This document shows, in pieces, positions 35,223-43,554 of a stretch of 64,000 nt of DNA. Numbering within the stretch: position 1 is the stretch's first letter; each line of letters begins with the position of its first letter. Below the pieces are notes generated by a model. It worked only from the letters and a program-made list of their open reading frames with translations. It was not told the origin of the DNA and did no database searches. The translations under genes and the position numbers were made by a program. Source of the stretch: Actinomadura hallensis (lineage in GTDB: Bacteria > Actinomycetota > Actinomycetes > Streptosporangiales > Streptosporangiaceae); the NCBI RefSeq assembly GCF_006716765.1, contig NZ_VFPO01000001.1, forward strand, positions 4,464,001 to 4,528,000, written 5' to 3'.

Positions 35223-37247
35223 ATGACCGCTCGTGCGACCCTTCCCTATGGCTCATGGCCATCACCCATCTCCGCGGCCGATGTCGCCCGCGCCCGGCTC
35301 CGTCTCAGCTTCCCCACCGTCATGGGCAGCGACGTGTGGTGGCAGGAGACCAGGCCCGAGGAGGGCGGGCGTACCACGGTCGTCCATCTCAAAGGCGGTC
35401 ACCGCACCGAGCTGCTGCAGGCGCCCTGGGACGCCCGCACCCGCGTCCACGAGTACGGCGGGCGCTCCTACCTTCCGGTGCGCACCGCCTCCGGCTGGTC
35501 CCTGGTCTTCTCCAACTACGACGACCAGCGCCTGCACCGGCTCGACGAGGGTGACCCGAAGCCGTACCCGCTGACCCCCGAGCCGGCCGTGCCGGCGGGG
35601 CTGCGCTACGCCGACTTCGTCCTGTCCCCCGACGGCACGGAGATCTGGTGCGTCTGCGAGGGCCACATCGCCCCGCCCGACCTGAACCCCGAAGACCCCG
35701 AGACCCCCGGGGAACTCGCCGCCGACGACGCCCCGGGCATCAGGCGGGCCATCGTCGCCGTCCCCCTCGACGGCAGCGCCGCCGACGACGCCGGCGCGAT
35801 CCGCGAGCTCGTCACCGGCGCCGACTTCTACGCCTCCCCCGCACCGTCCCCGGGCGGCGGGCACCTGGCGTGGGTCCAGTGGAACCACCCGCGCATGCCG
35901 TGGGACGGCACCGAGGTCCGCGTGGCGGCCCTCGAGGACGGCGCCACCGTCGCGCCCCGCACCGTCAAGGGCGGCCTCAAGGAGTCGGCGCTCGCGCCGC
36001 TGTGGCGCGACGAGGAGTCCCTCTACGTCATCTCCGACTGGCCCGGCTGGTGGAACATCTACCAGGTCGGCCTGCACGGCGAGTCCCCGCAGGCCCTCTA
36101 CCCGGCCGAGGAGGAGTTCGCCGGCCCGCTCTGGCAGCTCGGCGGCATGCCGTACGCGCAGCTCGGCGACGGGCGCCTCGCCGTCCTGCACGGGGAGGGC
36201 GACATGCGCCTCGGCGTCTACGACCCGGAGACGCTCGAGCTCACCGACCTCGAGGTCCCCTACGCGGACTGGCAGACGCAGCTGTCCGCGGACGGCACGA
36301 CGATCGTCGGCATCGCCGGCGGACCCGACCTGCCGAAGTCGGTCGTGCGGGTCGACACCACCACCGGCCGCGTCGAGGGGCTGCGCCGCGAGCTGGCCGA
36401 GCTGCCCGACGTCGCCTACCTGTCCAAGCCGCGCGCCGAGCGCCTGGAGGGCCCGTTCGGGCGTCCCGTCCACGCCTACGTCTTCCCCCCGGCCAACCCC
36501 GCCGCCGTGGCGCCGGAGGGCGAGCTGCCCCCGTACGTGGTGTTCGTGCACGGCGGCCCGACCGGGCACGTCTCCTCGACCCTCGACCTCGAGCGCGCGT
36601 TCTTCACCAGCCGCGGCATCGGCGTCATCGACGTCAACTACGGCGGCTCGACCGGCTACGGCCGCGCCTACCGCGAGCGGCTGCGCCGCCAGTGGGGCGT
36701 CGTCGACGTCGAGGACGCCATCGCCGCGGCGCAGGCCCTCGTCGACGGCGGCATCGCCGACCCGGAGCGGCTCGCCATCCGCGGGGGCTCCGCGGGCGGC
36801 TGGACGACGCTCGCCACCGTCACCCGGACGGACCTGTTCAAGGCCGCCACGTCCTACTTCGGGATCAGCGACCTGCAGAGCTTCGCCGAGGCCACGCACG
36901 ACTTCGAGTCCCACTACCTGTTCGGGCTGATCGGCCCGCTGCCGGGCTTCGAGCGCGCCTACGAGGAGCGTTCACCGCTCAGCAGGGCCGAGGAGACCGC
37001 GTGCCCCGTCCTGCTCCTGCAGGGCCTCAACGACCCGGTCGTGCCGCCCGACCAGTCGGAGCGCTTCGCCCTCGCGCTGTCCGGCAAGAAGATCCCGCAC
37101 GCCTACCTCACGTTCGAGGGCGAGTCGCACGGCTTCCGCCGCGCCGACACGGTGATCCGCTGCCTGGAGGCCGAGCTGGCGTTCTACGGCCGGACGCTGG
37201 GGTTCGAGCCCCGCAACGTCGAGCCGATCGAACTGACGACCGGCTGA
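35223..37247 (+). CDS. S9 family prolyl oligopeptidase-like peptidase
   Basis: About 674 residues, cytoplasmic (no signal peptide). The N-terminal seven-bladed propeller region (about 30-410, with repeated SPDG and WWNIYQV elements) gates a C-terminal alpha/beta-hydrolase domain. The catalytic serine is in RGGSAGGW (about S523), the Asp in GLNDPVVP (about D604) and the His in ESHGF (about H636), all present. It cleaves short peptides, probably as acyl-aminoacyl- or dipeptidyl-peptidase-like enzyme. ATG 35223 is chosen; an in-frame extension to 35136 is possible. It stands alone between two strong terminators. Confidence 0.9.
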   Translation: MTARATLPYGSWPSPISAADVARARLRLSFPTVMGSDVWWQETRPEEGGRTTVVHLKGGHRTELLQAPWDARTRVHEYGGRSYLPVRTASGWSLVFSNYDDQRLHRLDEGDPKPYPLTPEPAVPAGLRYADFVLSPDGTEIWCVCEGHIAPPDLNPEDPETPGELAADDAPGIRRAIVAVPLDGSAADDAGAIRELVTGADFYASPAPSPGGGHLAWVQWNHPRMPWDGTEVRVAALEDGATVAPRTVKGGLKESALAPLWRDEESLYVISDWPGWWNIYQVGLHGESPQALYPAEEEFAGPLWQLGGMPYAQLGDGRLAVLHGEGDMRLGVYDPETLELTDLEVPYADWQTQLSADGTTIVGIAGGPDLPKSVVRVDTTTGRVEGLRRELAELPDVAYLSKPRAERLEGPFGRPVHAYVFPPANPAAVAPEGELPPYVVFVHGGPTGHVSSTLDLERAFFTSRGIGVIDVNYGGSTGYGRAYRERLRRQWGVVDVEDAIAAAQALVDGGIADPERLAIRGGSAGGWTTLATVTRTDLFKAATSYFGISDLQSFAEATHDFESHYLFGLIGPLPGFERAYEERSPLSRAEETACPVLLLQGLNDPVVPPDQSERFALALSGKKIPHAYLTFEGESHGFRRADTVIRCLEAELAFYGRTLGFEPRNVEPIELTTG

Positions 37248-37253
37248 CGTCCC

Positions 37254-37284
37254 GCCCGTCCGCCCGCCGCGCCGGCGGACGGGC
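37254..37284. terminator. Bidirectional terminator between S9 peptidase and rny
   Basis: Perfect 11-bp inverted repeat GCCCGTCCGCC (37254-37264) and GGCGGACGGGC (37274-37284), loop 9 bases, in the 67-base gap between convergent genes. Confidence 0.8.
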
Positions 37285-37314
37285 ACGCCCCCGCGGCCGC
37301 GCGCCGCGCGCCGG

Positions 37315-38886
37315 TCACCGGGCGAACTCGGTGGCGCGGGACTCGCGGACCACGGTGACGCGGATCTGACCCGGGTACGTCAGCTCGTCCTCGACCTGCT
37401 TGGCGATGTCGCGGGCGATGACCTGCGCCTGGATGTCGTCGACGGCGTCGGGCTTGACCATCACCCGGATCTCGCGGCCGGCCTGCATCGCGAAGACCTT
37501 CTCGACGCCCGGGTGCTTCTCGCGGGCGATCTCCTCCAGCCGCTCCAGGCGCTTGACGTACGCCTCCAGCGACTCCCTGCGCGCCCCCGGGCGGCTGCCG
37601 CTGATGGCGTCGGCGGCCTGCGTGATGACCGCCTCGACGGTCCTGACCTCGACCTCGTTGTGGTGCGCCTCGATGGCGTGCACGACGTCCTCGTCCTCGC
37701 CGTACCGGCGGGCGATCTCCGCGCCGATCAGCGCGTGGCTGCCCTCGACCTCGTGGGTCAGCGCCTTGCCGATGTCGTGCAGCAGCGTGCCCCGCTTGGC
37801 GACGTCCACCGGGAGCCGCAGCTCGCTCGCCATGATCCCCGCGAGGTGCGCGGACTCGATCAGGTGCTTCAGGACGTTCTGCCCGTAGGACGTGCGGTAC
37901 CGCAGCTGGCCGAGCAGCGCGATCAGCTCCGGATGCATGTCGGCGATGCCGACCTCCACCAGCGCGTCCTCGCCGGCCCGCACGCACAGCTGCTCCACGT
38001 CGCGCTTGCTGCGCTCGTAGACCTCCTCGATGCGCTGCGGGTGGATCCGCCCGTCGAGGACGAGCTTCTCCAGCGTCAGCCGCCCGACCTCGCGCCGCAC
38101 GGGGTCGAAGCAGCTCAGCAGGACCGCCTCCGGCGTGTCGTCGATGATCAGGTTGACGCCGGTGGTGCTCTCGAACGCGCGGATGTTGCGGCCCTCGCGG
38201 CCGATGATGCGGCCCTTCATCTCGTCGCTCGGCAGGTGCAGGACCGACACGACCGACTCGGCCGTCTGCTCGCTGGCGACCCGCTGGATCGCCAGCGTGA
38301 CGATCTTGCGGGCGCGCTTCTCGCCCTCGGCCCGCGCCGCGTTCTCGATCTCGCGGGTGATCGGGATGGCCTCGCGCTTGGCCTGGTTCTCGATGGAGGC
38401 GACCAGCTCCGCCTTGGCCTGCGCGGCGGTGAGCCCCGCCGCCCGCTCGAGCACCTTGCGGCGCTCCTCGGCGACGCCGTCGAGCTCCCGCTCGCGCACT
38501 TCCAGCGCCCGCTTGGTTTCGGTGAGCCGCCCCTGCCACTCCTCCAGGCGCCGGACCTCCCCGTCGAGGCGCTGCTCCCGCTCGGCGAGCCGCGCCTCCC
38601 GGCGCTCCAGGTCCTCCCGGAGGGAGCGGAGATCCTCGCGGAGGGCCCGGCCCTCCTCCTCGGCCTCCGCCCGCGCGGCGGACGCGATGCGCTGCGCGTC
38701 CCGCTCCGCCCTCTCCAGGACCTCCTCGGCCTCACGCTGGGCCTTGGCGCGGATCTGGTCGGCCTCGCCCTGGGCACGGGCGATCTCCGCGGCCGCCTTG
38801 CCCGGCGTTCCCGGCCGCCACAGAACGACGATCACGAGAGCGACCAGGGCCACCAGCAGCGCTGCACCCAGCAGGACGCTCTCCAT
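37315..38886 (-). CDS. rny: Ribonuclease Y
   Basis: 523 residues. RNase Y is a membrane-anchored endoribonuclease that starts mRNA decay. There is an N-terminal membrane helix (about residues 4-25), a long charged coiled coil (about 30-190), a KH domain with GRIIGREGRNIRAFE, and an HD domain with TLLHDIGKALTHE carrying the metal-binding HD pair. AGGAAGG lies ten bases before ATG 38886. It precedes no gene on its strand and meets the S9 peptidase at a shared terminator. Confidence 0.96.
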   Translation of the reverse strand: MESVLLGAALLVALVALVIVVLWRPGTPGKAAAEIARAQGEADQIRAKAQREAEEVLERAERDAQRIASAARAEAEEEGRALREDLRSLREDLERREARLAEREQRLDGEVRRLEEWQGRLTETKRALEVRERELDGVAEERRKVLERAAGLTAAQAKAELVASIENQAKREAIPITREIENAARAEGEKRARKIVTLAIQRVASEQTAESVVSVLHLPSDEMKGRIIGREGRNIRAFESTTGVNLIIDDTPEAVLLSCFDPVRREVGRLTLEKLVLDGRIHPQRIEEVYERSKRDVEQLCVRAGEDALVEVGIADMHPELIALLGQLRYRTSYGQNVLKHLIESAHLAGIMASELRLPVDVAKRGTLLHDIGKALTHEVEGSHALIGAEIARRYGEDEDVVHAIEAHHNEVEVRTVEAVITQAADAISGSRPGARRESLEAYVKRLERLEEIAREKHPGVEKVFAMQAGREIRVMVKPDAVDDIQAQVIARDIAKQVEDELTYPGQIRVTVVRESRATEFAR

Positions 38887-39170
38887 GAGGTAGATCCTTC
38901 CTCGCCGCGGGCCCGTCTGGAGTCCGGACCCTGCCTAGCGAGGATTTACTCGCGCCCGTGCGGACGGCCGGACGCACGACACCGCCGGGCAGCGCGCGAC
39001 GCACCGCCGGCGACTCGGCCGTATCCGGTCGACGAACGTGTCCTTTATGCCTCTCAGCTGCTGGAACGTGCTCGGTCGTATGGCAATCCGCGAGACGCGG
39101 AGTAACTCCTCACTGCCGTAACGGTAAGCGGCCACGAGGTAATGAGCAAGCAAACGCGGCCCCGGGCGGG

Positions 39171-39713
39171 TCAGTCCGGAGGGTCGGGGATGAGTTCGGG
39201 GTCGGCGCCCTCCTCGGTCAGGGCCTCCCTGACCACGCGGTATGCGAGGCCGGGCGGGTAGCCCTTCCGCGCGAGCATGCCGACGAGCCGCCGCATGCGC
39301 CTGGCCGGGTCGGCGCCCCTGGTGGACGGGAGCCTGCGGGCCACGAGGGCGCGGGCGGTCTCCTCCTCCTGGGCGGGGTCGAGCGTCTCGACGGCGTCGT
39401 TGACCGTCTCGTCGGCGACGCCGCGGCGGCGCAGCTCGTGGGCGAGGGCCCGCCGGGCGAGGCCGCGCCCGGCGTGGCGGGACTGGACCCACGCCTGCGC
39501 GAACGCCTCGTCGTCGATGAGGCCCACGTCGGTGAACCGCCCGAGCACCGCTTCGGCGGTCTCGTCCGGGATGCCCTTGCGCCGCAGTGCGTCCGCGAGT
39601 TCCGCGCGGGTACGGGGCGACGCGGACAGCATCCGCAGGCAGATCTCCCGCGCGGCCCCCTCGGGATCCGCAGCGGCCTGCTTCCGCCGGCCCTTCCGCG
39701 CCGGCTCAGTCAT
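39171..39713 (-). CDS. recX: RecA regulatory protein RecX
   Basis: About 180 residues. RecX binds RecA filaments and limits their activity. Three RecX helical repeats are visible: AREICLRMLSASPRTRAELADALRRKGI, FTDVGLIDDEAFAQAWVQSRH and GLARRALAHELRRRGVADE. ATG 39713 overlaps the end of the small upstream ORF by eight bases (ATGACTGA). It belongs to the recA operon but is separated from recA by that small ORF instead of following it directly. Confidence 0.93.
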   Translation of the reverse strand: MTEPARKGRRKQAAADPEGAAREICLRMLSASPRTRAELADALRRKGIPDETAEAVLGRFTDVGLIDDEAFAQAWVQSRHAGRGLARRALAHELRRRGVADETVNDAVETLDPAQEEETARALVARRLPSTRGADPARRMRRLVGMLARKGYPPGLAYRVVREALTEEGADPELIPDPPD

Positions 39714-39894
39714 CCGGGCCCCCGCGCCCCGGCTCGGCGGGAAGCGGCCCGCGGCCGCAACCGCCCGCGGCGGGGGCCGTGGGAGCGGCGGCGCCGTTGG
39801 GGAAGGTCCGCACACCGGTCGCGCGGTGCCGGATCGGGCGCCGCCGCCCTGCATAGAGGATCATCGCCCACGTGCCGTCAGGAGTCACCCTCAT
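39706..39894 (-). CDS. Unnamed 62-aa ORF between recA and recX
   Basis: MRVTPDGTWAMILYAGRRRP is followed by a basic stretch and a Gly/Pro-rich tail. It begins 14 bases after the recA stop with GGAG nine bases upstream and overlaps the recX start by eight bases, so ribosomes could pass from recA through it to recX. I do not recognise the family. The Trp/Met/Tyr-containing N-terminal third looks more like a folded segment than the tail does. It may be a real small protein or simply a coupling ORF. Confidence 0.5.
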   Translation of the reverse strand: MRVTPDGTWAMILYAGRRRPIRHRATGVRTFPNGAAAPTAPAAGGCGRGPLPAEPGRGGPDD

Positions 39895-39908
39895 CGCGGG
39901 ATTCTCCG

Positions 39909-42110
39909 TCAGGAATCGCCGGGCTTGGCCTTGGCCGTCCTCCTGCCGGCGGGCTTGGCGGGCTCGGGGGACGCGGCGGCGTCGGGCGCGGCCGGGGCGG
40001 CGGGCTCGGCCTCGCGGTCGACCTTCGGGCCGATGCCGAGCTTCTCCTTGATCTTCTTCTCGATCCCGTCGGCCAGGTCGGGGTTGGCCTTGAGGAAGTT
40101 GCGGGCGTTCTCCTTGCCCTGGCCGAGCTGGTCGCCGTCGTAGGTGTACCAGGCGCCGGACTTGCGGACGAAGCCGTGCTCCACGCCGAGGTCGATCAGG
40201 CCGCCCTCGCGGCTGATGCCCTGGCCGTAGAGCAGGTCGAAGTCGGCGACGCGGAACGGCGGGGCCATCTTGTTCTTGACGACCTTGACCCGGACCCGGT
40301 TGCCGACGGGCTCGGTGCCGTCCTTGAGGGTCTCGATGCGGCGGACGTCCAGCCGGACGGAGGCGTAGAACTTCAGCGCCCGGCCGCCGGTGGTCGTCTC
40401 GGGGCTGTTGTGGACCATCACACCGTCGACGAAGTAGTTGTGCGACCCCTCGACCTCGATGTCGAACTTCTTCATCGAGCGGGTCTTCGGCTTGACATGC
40501 ACGTCGATGATCCGGCTGGGCACCAACCTGGGCTCCGGGTCGGCGAACTGCGGCTCGACCGTGCACTGGCCTCGGAAGCGCGGCAGCAGCTTGTGCTCCA
40601 TCGACTCGGGCACGTAAGGAGCGATGAGCTCCTGGAACTTCACCGAAGCCGCGGTCGTGAACTGGATGACGCTGACGGCCCGCGCACCCCTCGTCGTGAG
40701 CTTCACGTCCAGCCCGTGGGTGTCGCGGAGGTACTCCACGACTCGGGCCCGCGAGCCCGGGCTGAAGGCTTCCACACAGATCTCGATGCGGCCCGTACCT
40801 CCCTCGGTGCGCTTCTGGACCCCCTTGGACCGAACGGTGAAGCAGCCGTCGTCCATGTACCAGACGGCCAGGGCGAGCGGGCCGAGGGCCTTCAGGTAAT
40901 CCCAGGTGAGGTGCTTCTTCCCGTCCCCGAAGTAGACGACCTGCCGAAGCTCGTCCAGTTCCGGCAGCGGGCTGAAGTCCGCGAACACCGCCCCCTTGGC
41001 ATTGGTCGTGCGGCTGTGCCCGATATTGCCCAGCAGGGATGTCTTCCAGTCGAGGTACGCCTCCTGGTCGGCGCCGTGCCCCAGGCGGAAGCGCACACCC
41101 GTGCGGCCGCGGCGGTTCGGTGACAGGTGCCCGTCGCCCATCACCGAGCCGAGCACCACCTGCCACTGCTGCTCGCTGAGACGGTGGGTCTCCATGAGCA
41201 TGACCCGGTCTCCCGCGACCAGCTCGCCGGCCTCCCTGTAGCCGCCCGGCGTGCGGATGAGGTGATTCTCGGTCGCGGCGAACTGCGCCCGGCCGTTACC
41301 GCCCGACTTCGCCACGGTGAACTGGAGGAAGTGGTCGGCGGTGCCGTTGTCGAACCAGTTGACGATGCGCTTGGGGACGATCCTGTCCTGCTCCGGGTCG
41401 TAGGACAGTACCTCGACGTCCATCCTCTGGTTGACGATCTTGCCGATCTTCTCCTGCGACCCGTCCGCGAGCGTCACCCGGGTGCCGTAACTCATGCACC
41501 CGAACATCACGCCGACCTTCTCGCGGAGCTGGTTGATGAAGATCGCGGTCGTCTTGGTGGAGTTGATCGCGCCGGTGAGCTTGCGCAGGGCCTGCGACAT
41601 GAGGCGGGCCTGGAGGCCGACGTGGCTGTCGCCCATCTCGCCCTCGATCTCCGCGCGGGGGACGAGCGCGGCGACGGAGTCGATCACCACGATGTCGATC
41701 GCGCCGGAGCGGATCAGCATGTCGGTGATCTCCAGGGCCTGCTCGCCGGTGTCGGGCTGGGAGACCAGCAGGGCGTCGATGTCGACGCCGAGCTTGGACG
41801 CGTACTCGGGGTCGAGGGCGTGCTCGGCGTCCACGAACGCGGCGATGCCGCCCTTCTTCTGGACGTTGGCCACGGCGTGGAGCGCGATGGAGGTCTTGCC
41901 GGAGCCCTCGGGGCCGTACACCTCCACGACGCGGCCGCGGGGCAGGCCGCCGATGCCGAGCGCGATGTCGAGGGAGATCGCCCCGGTGGGGATCACCTCG
42001 ACCGGCGCCCGCGCCTCCTCGCCCATCCGCATGACCGAACCCTTGCCGAACTGCCGCTCGATCTGGGCGAGGGCGGTTTCGAGAGCCTTCTCCCGGTCGT
42101 TCGCTGCCAT
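39909..42110 (-). CDS. recA: Recombinase RecA, interrupted by an intein
   Basis: 733 residues before splicing, 369 after removal of the 364-residue intein (normal for RecA). RecA forms filaments on single-stranded DNA, drives strand exchange and triggers LexA self-cleavage. The Walker [41 protein letters not shown] and the L1/L2 regions are intact in the exteins. The C-terminal tail is Ala/Pro-rich and acidic to basic, as in other actinobacteria. ATG 42110 is preceded by AAGGACACC. It heads an operon with the 62-aa ORF and recX. Confidence 0.97.
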   Translation of the reverse strand: MAANDREKALETALAQIERQFGKGSVMRMGEEARAPVEVIPTGAISLDIALGIGGLPRGRVVEVYGPEGSGKTSIALHAVANVQKKGGIAAFVDAEHALDPEYASKLGVDIDALLVSQPDTGEQALEITDMLIRSGAIDIVVIDSVAALVPRAEIEGEMGDSHVGLQARLMSQALRKLTGAINSTKTTAIFINQLREKVGVMFGCMSYGTRVTLADGSQEKIGKIVNQRMDVEVLSYDPEQDRIVPKRIVNWFDNGTADHFLQFTVAKSGGNGRAQFAATENHLIRTPGGYREAGELVAGDRVMLMETHRLSEQQWQVVLGSVMGDGHLSPNRRGRTGVRFRLGHGADQEAYLDWKTSLLGNIGHSRTTNAKGAVFADFSPLPELDELRQVVYFGDGKKHLTWDYLKALGPLALAVWYMDDGCFTVRSKGVQKRTEGGTGRIEICVEAFSPGSRARVVEYLRDTHGLDVKLTTRGARAVSVIQFTTAASVKFQELIAPYVPESMEHKLLPRFRGQCTVEPQFADPEPRLVPSRIIDVHVKPKTRSMKKFDIEVEGSHNYFVDGVMVHNSPETTTGGRALKFYASVRLDVRRIETLKDGTEPVGNRVRVKVVKNKMAPPFRVADFDLLYGQGISREGGLIDLGVEHGFVRKSGAWYTYDGDQLGQGKENARNFLKANPDLADGIEKKIKEKLGIGPKVDREAEPAAPAAPDAAASPEPAKPAGRRTAKAKPGDS
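40407..41498 (-). other. RecA intein with LAGLIDADG homing endonuclease
   Basis: 364 residues within RecA, from Cys205 to Asn568 of the precursor, in frame. Splicing residues are present: Cys1 in [15 protein letters not shown], a block-B TxxH-type ATENHLIRT, the penultimate His and last Asn in GVMVHN, and Ser as first C-extein residue (SPETTTGG). Two endonuclease motifs, [11 protein letters not shown] and LAVWYMDDG, keep their acidic residues, so homing activity may persist. The insertion point follows EKVGVMFG, in the second DNA-binding loop, the site I recall for the M. leprae RecA intein. Confidence 0.95.
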
Positions 42111-42171
42111 GTGAGGTGTCCTTCTCGTCGTGACTGTCGGCTCTCGGCCGCTGACTGCGATGTCGAGGGCG

Positions 42172-42194
42172 ACGTTACGGCGGGCCTCTGACAG
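42172..42194 (-). promoter_or_regulatory. recA promoter, PafBC/RecA-NDp type
   Basis: Reading leftward: CTGTCAGAGGC, six bases, TAACGT. This matches the LexA-independent motif of mycobacterial recA (TTGTCAGTGGC-N6-TAnnnT), recognised by the PafBC activator, with exact spacing. Transcription would start near 42165, giving a leader of about 55 bases. Confidence 0.7.
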
Positions 42195-42248
42195 TTCGCG
42201 AGACCCGGGCGCGATTGTGGACGACGCCGCGTGTGCCCGCACAGCTTA

Positions 42249-42264
42249 CCGAACATCCGTTCGA
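42249..42264. promoter_or_regulatory. SOS box (LexA operator)
   Basis: CCGAACATCCGTTCGA; on the recA strand TCGAAC-GGAT-GTTCGG, 11 of 12 positions of the actinobacterial consensus TCGAAC-N4-GTTCGA. It lies about 140 bases upstream of recA and 92 upstream of the divergent ATP-grasp gene. TAAGCT (42248-42243 leftward) next to it could be the -10 of a LexA-controlled recA promoter. Confidence 0.85.
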
Positions 42265-42355
42265 TCATCGTCCGGTTCGGCGATTCGGGCGGAATCTCCG
42301 TGCGCTCCGCGGTCCGGACCCCGTACGCTGGCGCCGTCCACGGAGGGTTCCAATC

Positions 42356-43225
42356 ATGACGCTGACCGTCCTCTTCTGCGTCGATCCGCTCCACCCTCGG
42401 CGCGTTGACCCGCACTTCTCCCGCGAGGCCGCTGCCGTGCGCGACCACTACGGCGAGATCGCCCTGCTCGATCACGACGCCCTGCAGCGCGGCGACGTGG
42501 ACGACGCCGTCCGGGCGGTGCCCGCCGGCCTGGGCCCGGTCTGGTACCGCGGATGGATGCTCACCGGAGACGAGTACGCCGCGGTCTTCGCCGCCCTGAA
42601 GCGGCGGGGGACGGTGCTGCTCACGCATCCGGACGACTACAGGCGCGCGCACGAGCTGCCGGGCTGGCACGACACGTTCGCCGGGCTGACCCCGCCCAGC
42701 GTGTGGCGGCCTCTCCGCCCGGGCCAGGACCCGGGCGACCTCAGCGAGCTGGCGGAGCTGGTCCGGCCGCTGCGCGGCGGCCCGGGCGTGGTGAAGGACT
42801 ATGTGAAGTCGTGCAAGCACGAGTGGGAGGAGGCGTGCTTCGTCCCCGACGTCAAGAACCTCGGGCAGCTCCATGACGTCGCCTCCAAGATGGTCGCGCT
42901 GCGCGACGACCACCTGGCCGGCGGTCTCGTCGTGCGCGAGTTCGAGGAGTACGACACCGAGGGCGAGGCCCGCGTGTGGTGGGTGGACGGAGAACCCGCG
43001 CTGGTGGGGCCGCACCCTGACAGCCCCGGGGTGGAGCTCGACCCCGACCTGGACGCGGTCGCCCCGGCGGTGCGCACCCTGGGCTGCCGGTTCATCACGA
43101 CCGACCTTGCACGGCGGACGGACGGCGTGTGGCGCGTCGTCGAGGTCGGCGACGGCCAGGTCAGCGACCTGCCGGCGTCGGTCGACGCGATGGATCTCTA
43201 CGCACATCTCCCCGTACCGGACTGA
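42356..43225 (+). CDS. ATP-grasp domain protein
   Basis: 289 residues. An N-terminal flexible region is followed by an ATP-grasp-like fold (about 130-285). Typical elements are VVKDYVKSCKHEW (ATP-binding lysine), GGLVVREFEEY and the terminal VWRVVEVGDGQVSDLP with metal-binding acidic residues. It resembles the R2K-type ATP-grasp proteins of unknown substrate. ATG 42356 has GGAGGG nine bases upstream. It is divergent from recA and shares the region with the SOS box, so it could be damage-inducible. A tandem repeat overlaps its stop. Confidence 0.78.
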   Translation: MTLTVLFCVDPLHPRRVDPHFSREAAAVRDHYGEIALLDHDALQRGDVDDAVRAVPAGLGPVWYRGWMLTGDEYAAVFAALKRRGTVLLTHPDDYRRAHELPGWHDTFAGLTPPSVWRPLRPGQDPGDLSELAELVRPLRGGPGVVKDYVKSCKHEWEEACFVPDVKNLGQLHDVASKMVALRDDHLAGGLVVREFEEYDTEGEARVWWVDGEPALVGPHPDSPGVELDPDLDAVAPAVRTLGCRFITTDLARRTDGVWRVVEVGDGQVSDLPASVDAMDLYAHLPVPD

Positions 43226-43250
43226 CAGGCACCAGGACTGACGGGCACTT
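43219..43250. repeat. 16-bp tandem duplication at the ATP-grasp stop
   Basis: GGACTGACAGGCACCA followed by GGACTGACGGGCACTT; the first copy contains the TGA at 43223-43225. Confidence 0.6.
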
Positions 43251-43294
43251 CGACCGGCAGGCCCCTGTACGGCCCTATGCGGCCGCCTGGACGG

Positions 43295-43489
43295 CTATTG
43301 GAGCCGCGAGGGGACGTCGAAGGTGTCGACGACCGCCTGCCAGACCTTCTTGGCGGGCTCGCCGTCGGCGAGGGCCTGCTCGATGGTGCGGCCGTCCAGC
43401 TCGGCCATGACGTAGTCCTTGGCCACGCTCTGGGCGTAGCTCTCGCCGAACTGCTGGTTCATCCGATCCCAGAAAACTGTGAGCCGCAC
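43295..43489 (-). CDS. DUF3046 protein
   Basis: 64 residues: MRLTVFWDRMNQQFGESYAQ, then SVAKDYVMAELDGRTIEQAL and VWQAVVDTFDVPSRLQ. This is the DUF3046 family, small actinobacterial proteins usually found next to recA and recX (for example Rv2738c in Mycobacterium tuberculosis). Function is unknown. Here it converges on the ATP-grasp gene and sits on the recA strand, 1.2 kb upstream of recA. Confidence 0.9.
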   Translation of the reverse strand: MRLTVFWDRMNQQFGESYAQSVAKDYVMAELDGRTIEQALADGEPAKKVWQAVVDTFDVPSRLQ

Positions 43490-43554
43490 CCTGTAACGCT
43501 ACCCGACGCGTCGCGCCGCCCGATGCCGGAAAGGGACGGCGCCGTCCGGACGGG

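Noticed and set aside
39909-42110. recA as a broken gene with a foreign insert
   Set aside because: The insert is in frame, has all splice-site residues, and the exteins join to an intact RecA; an intein explains it.
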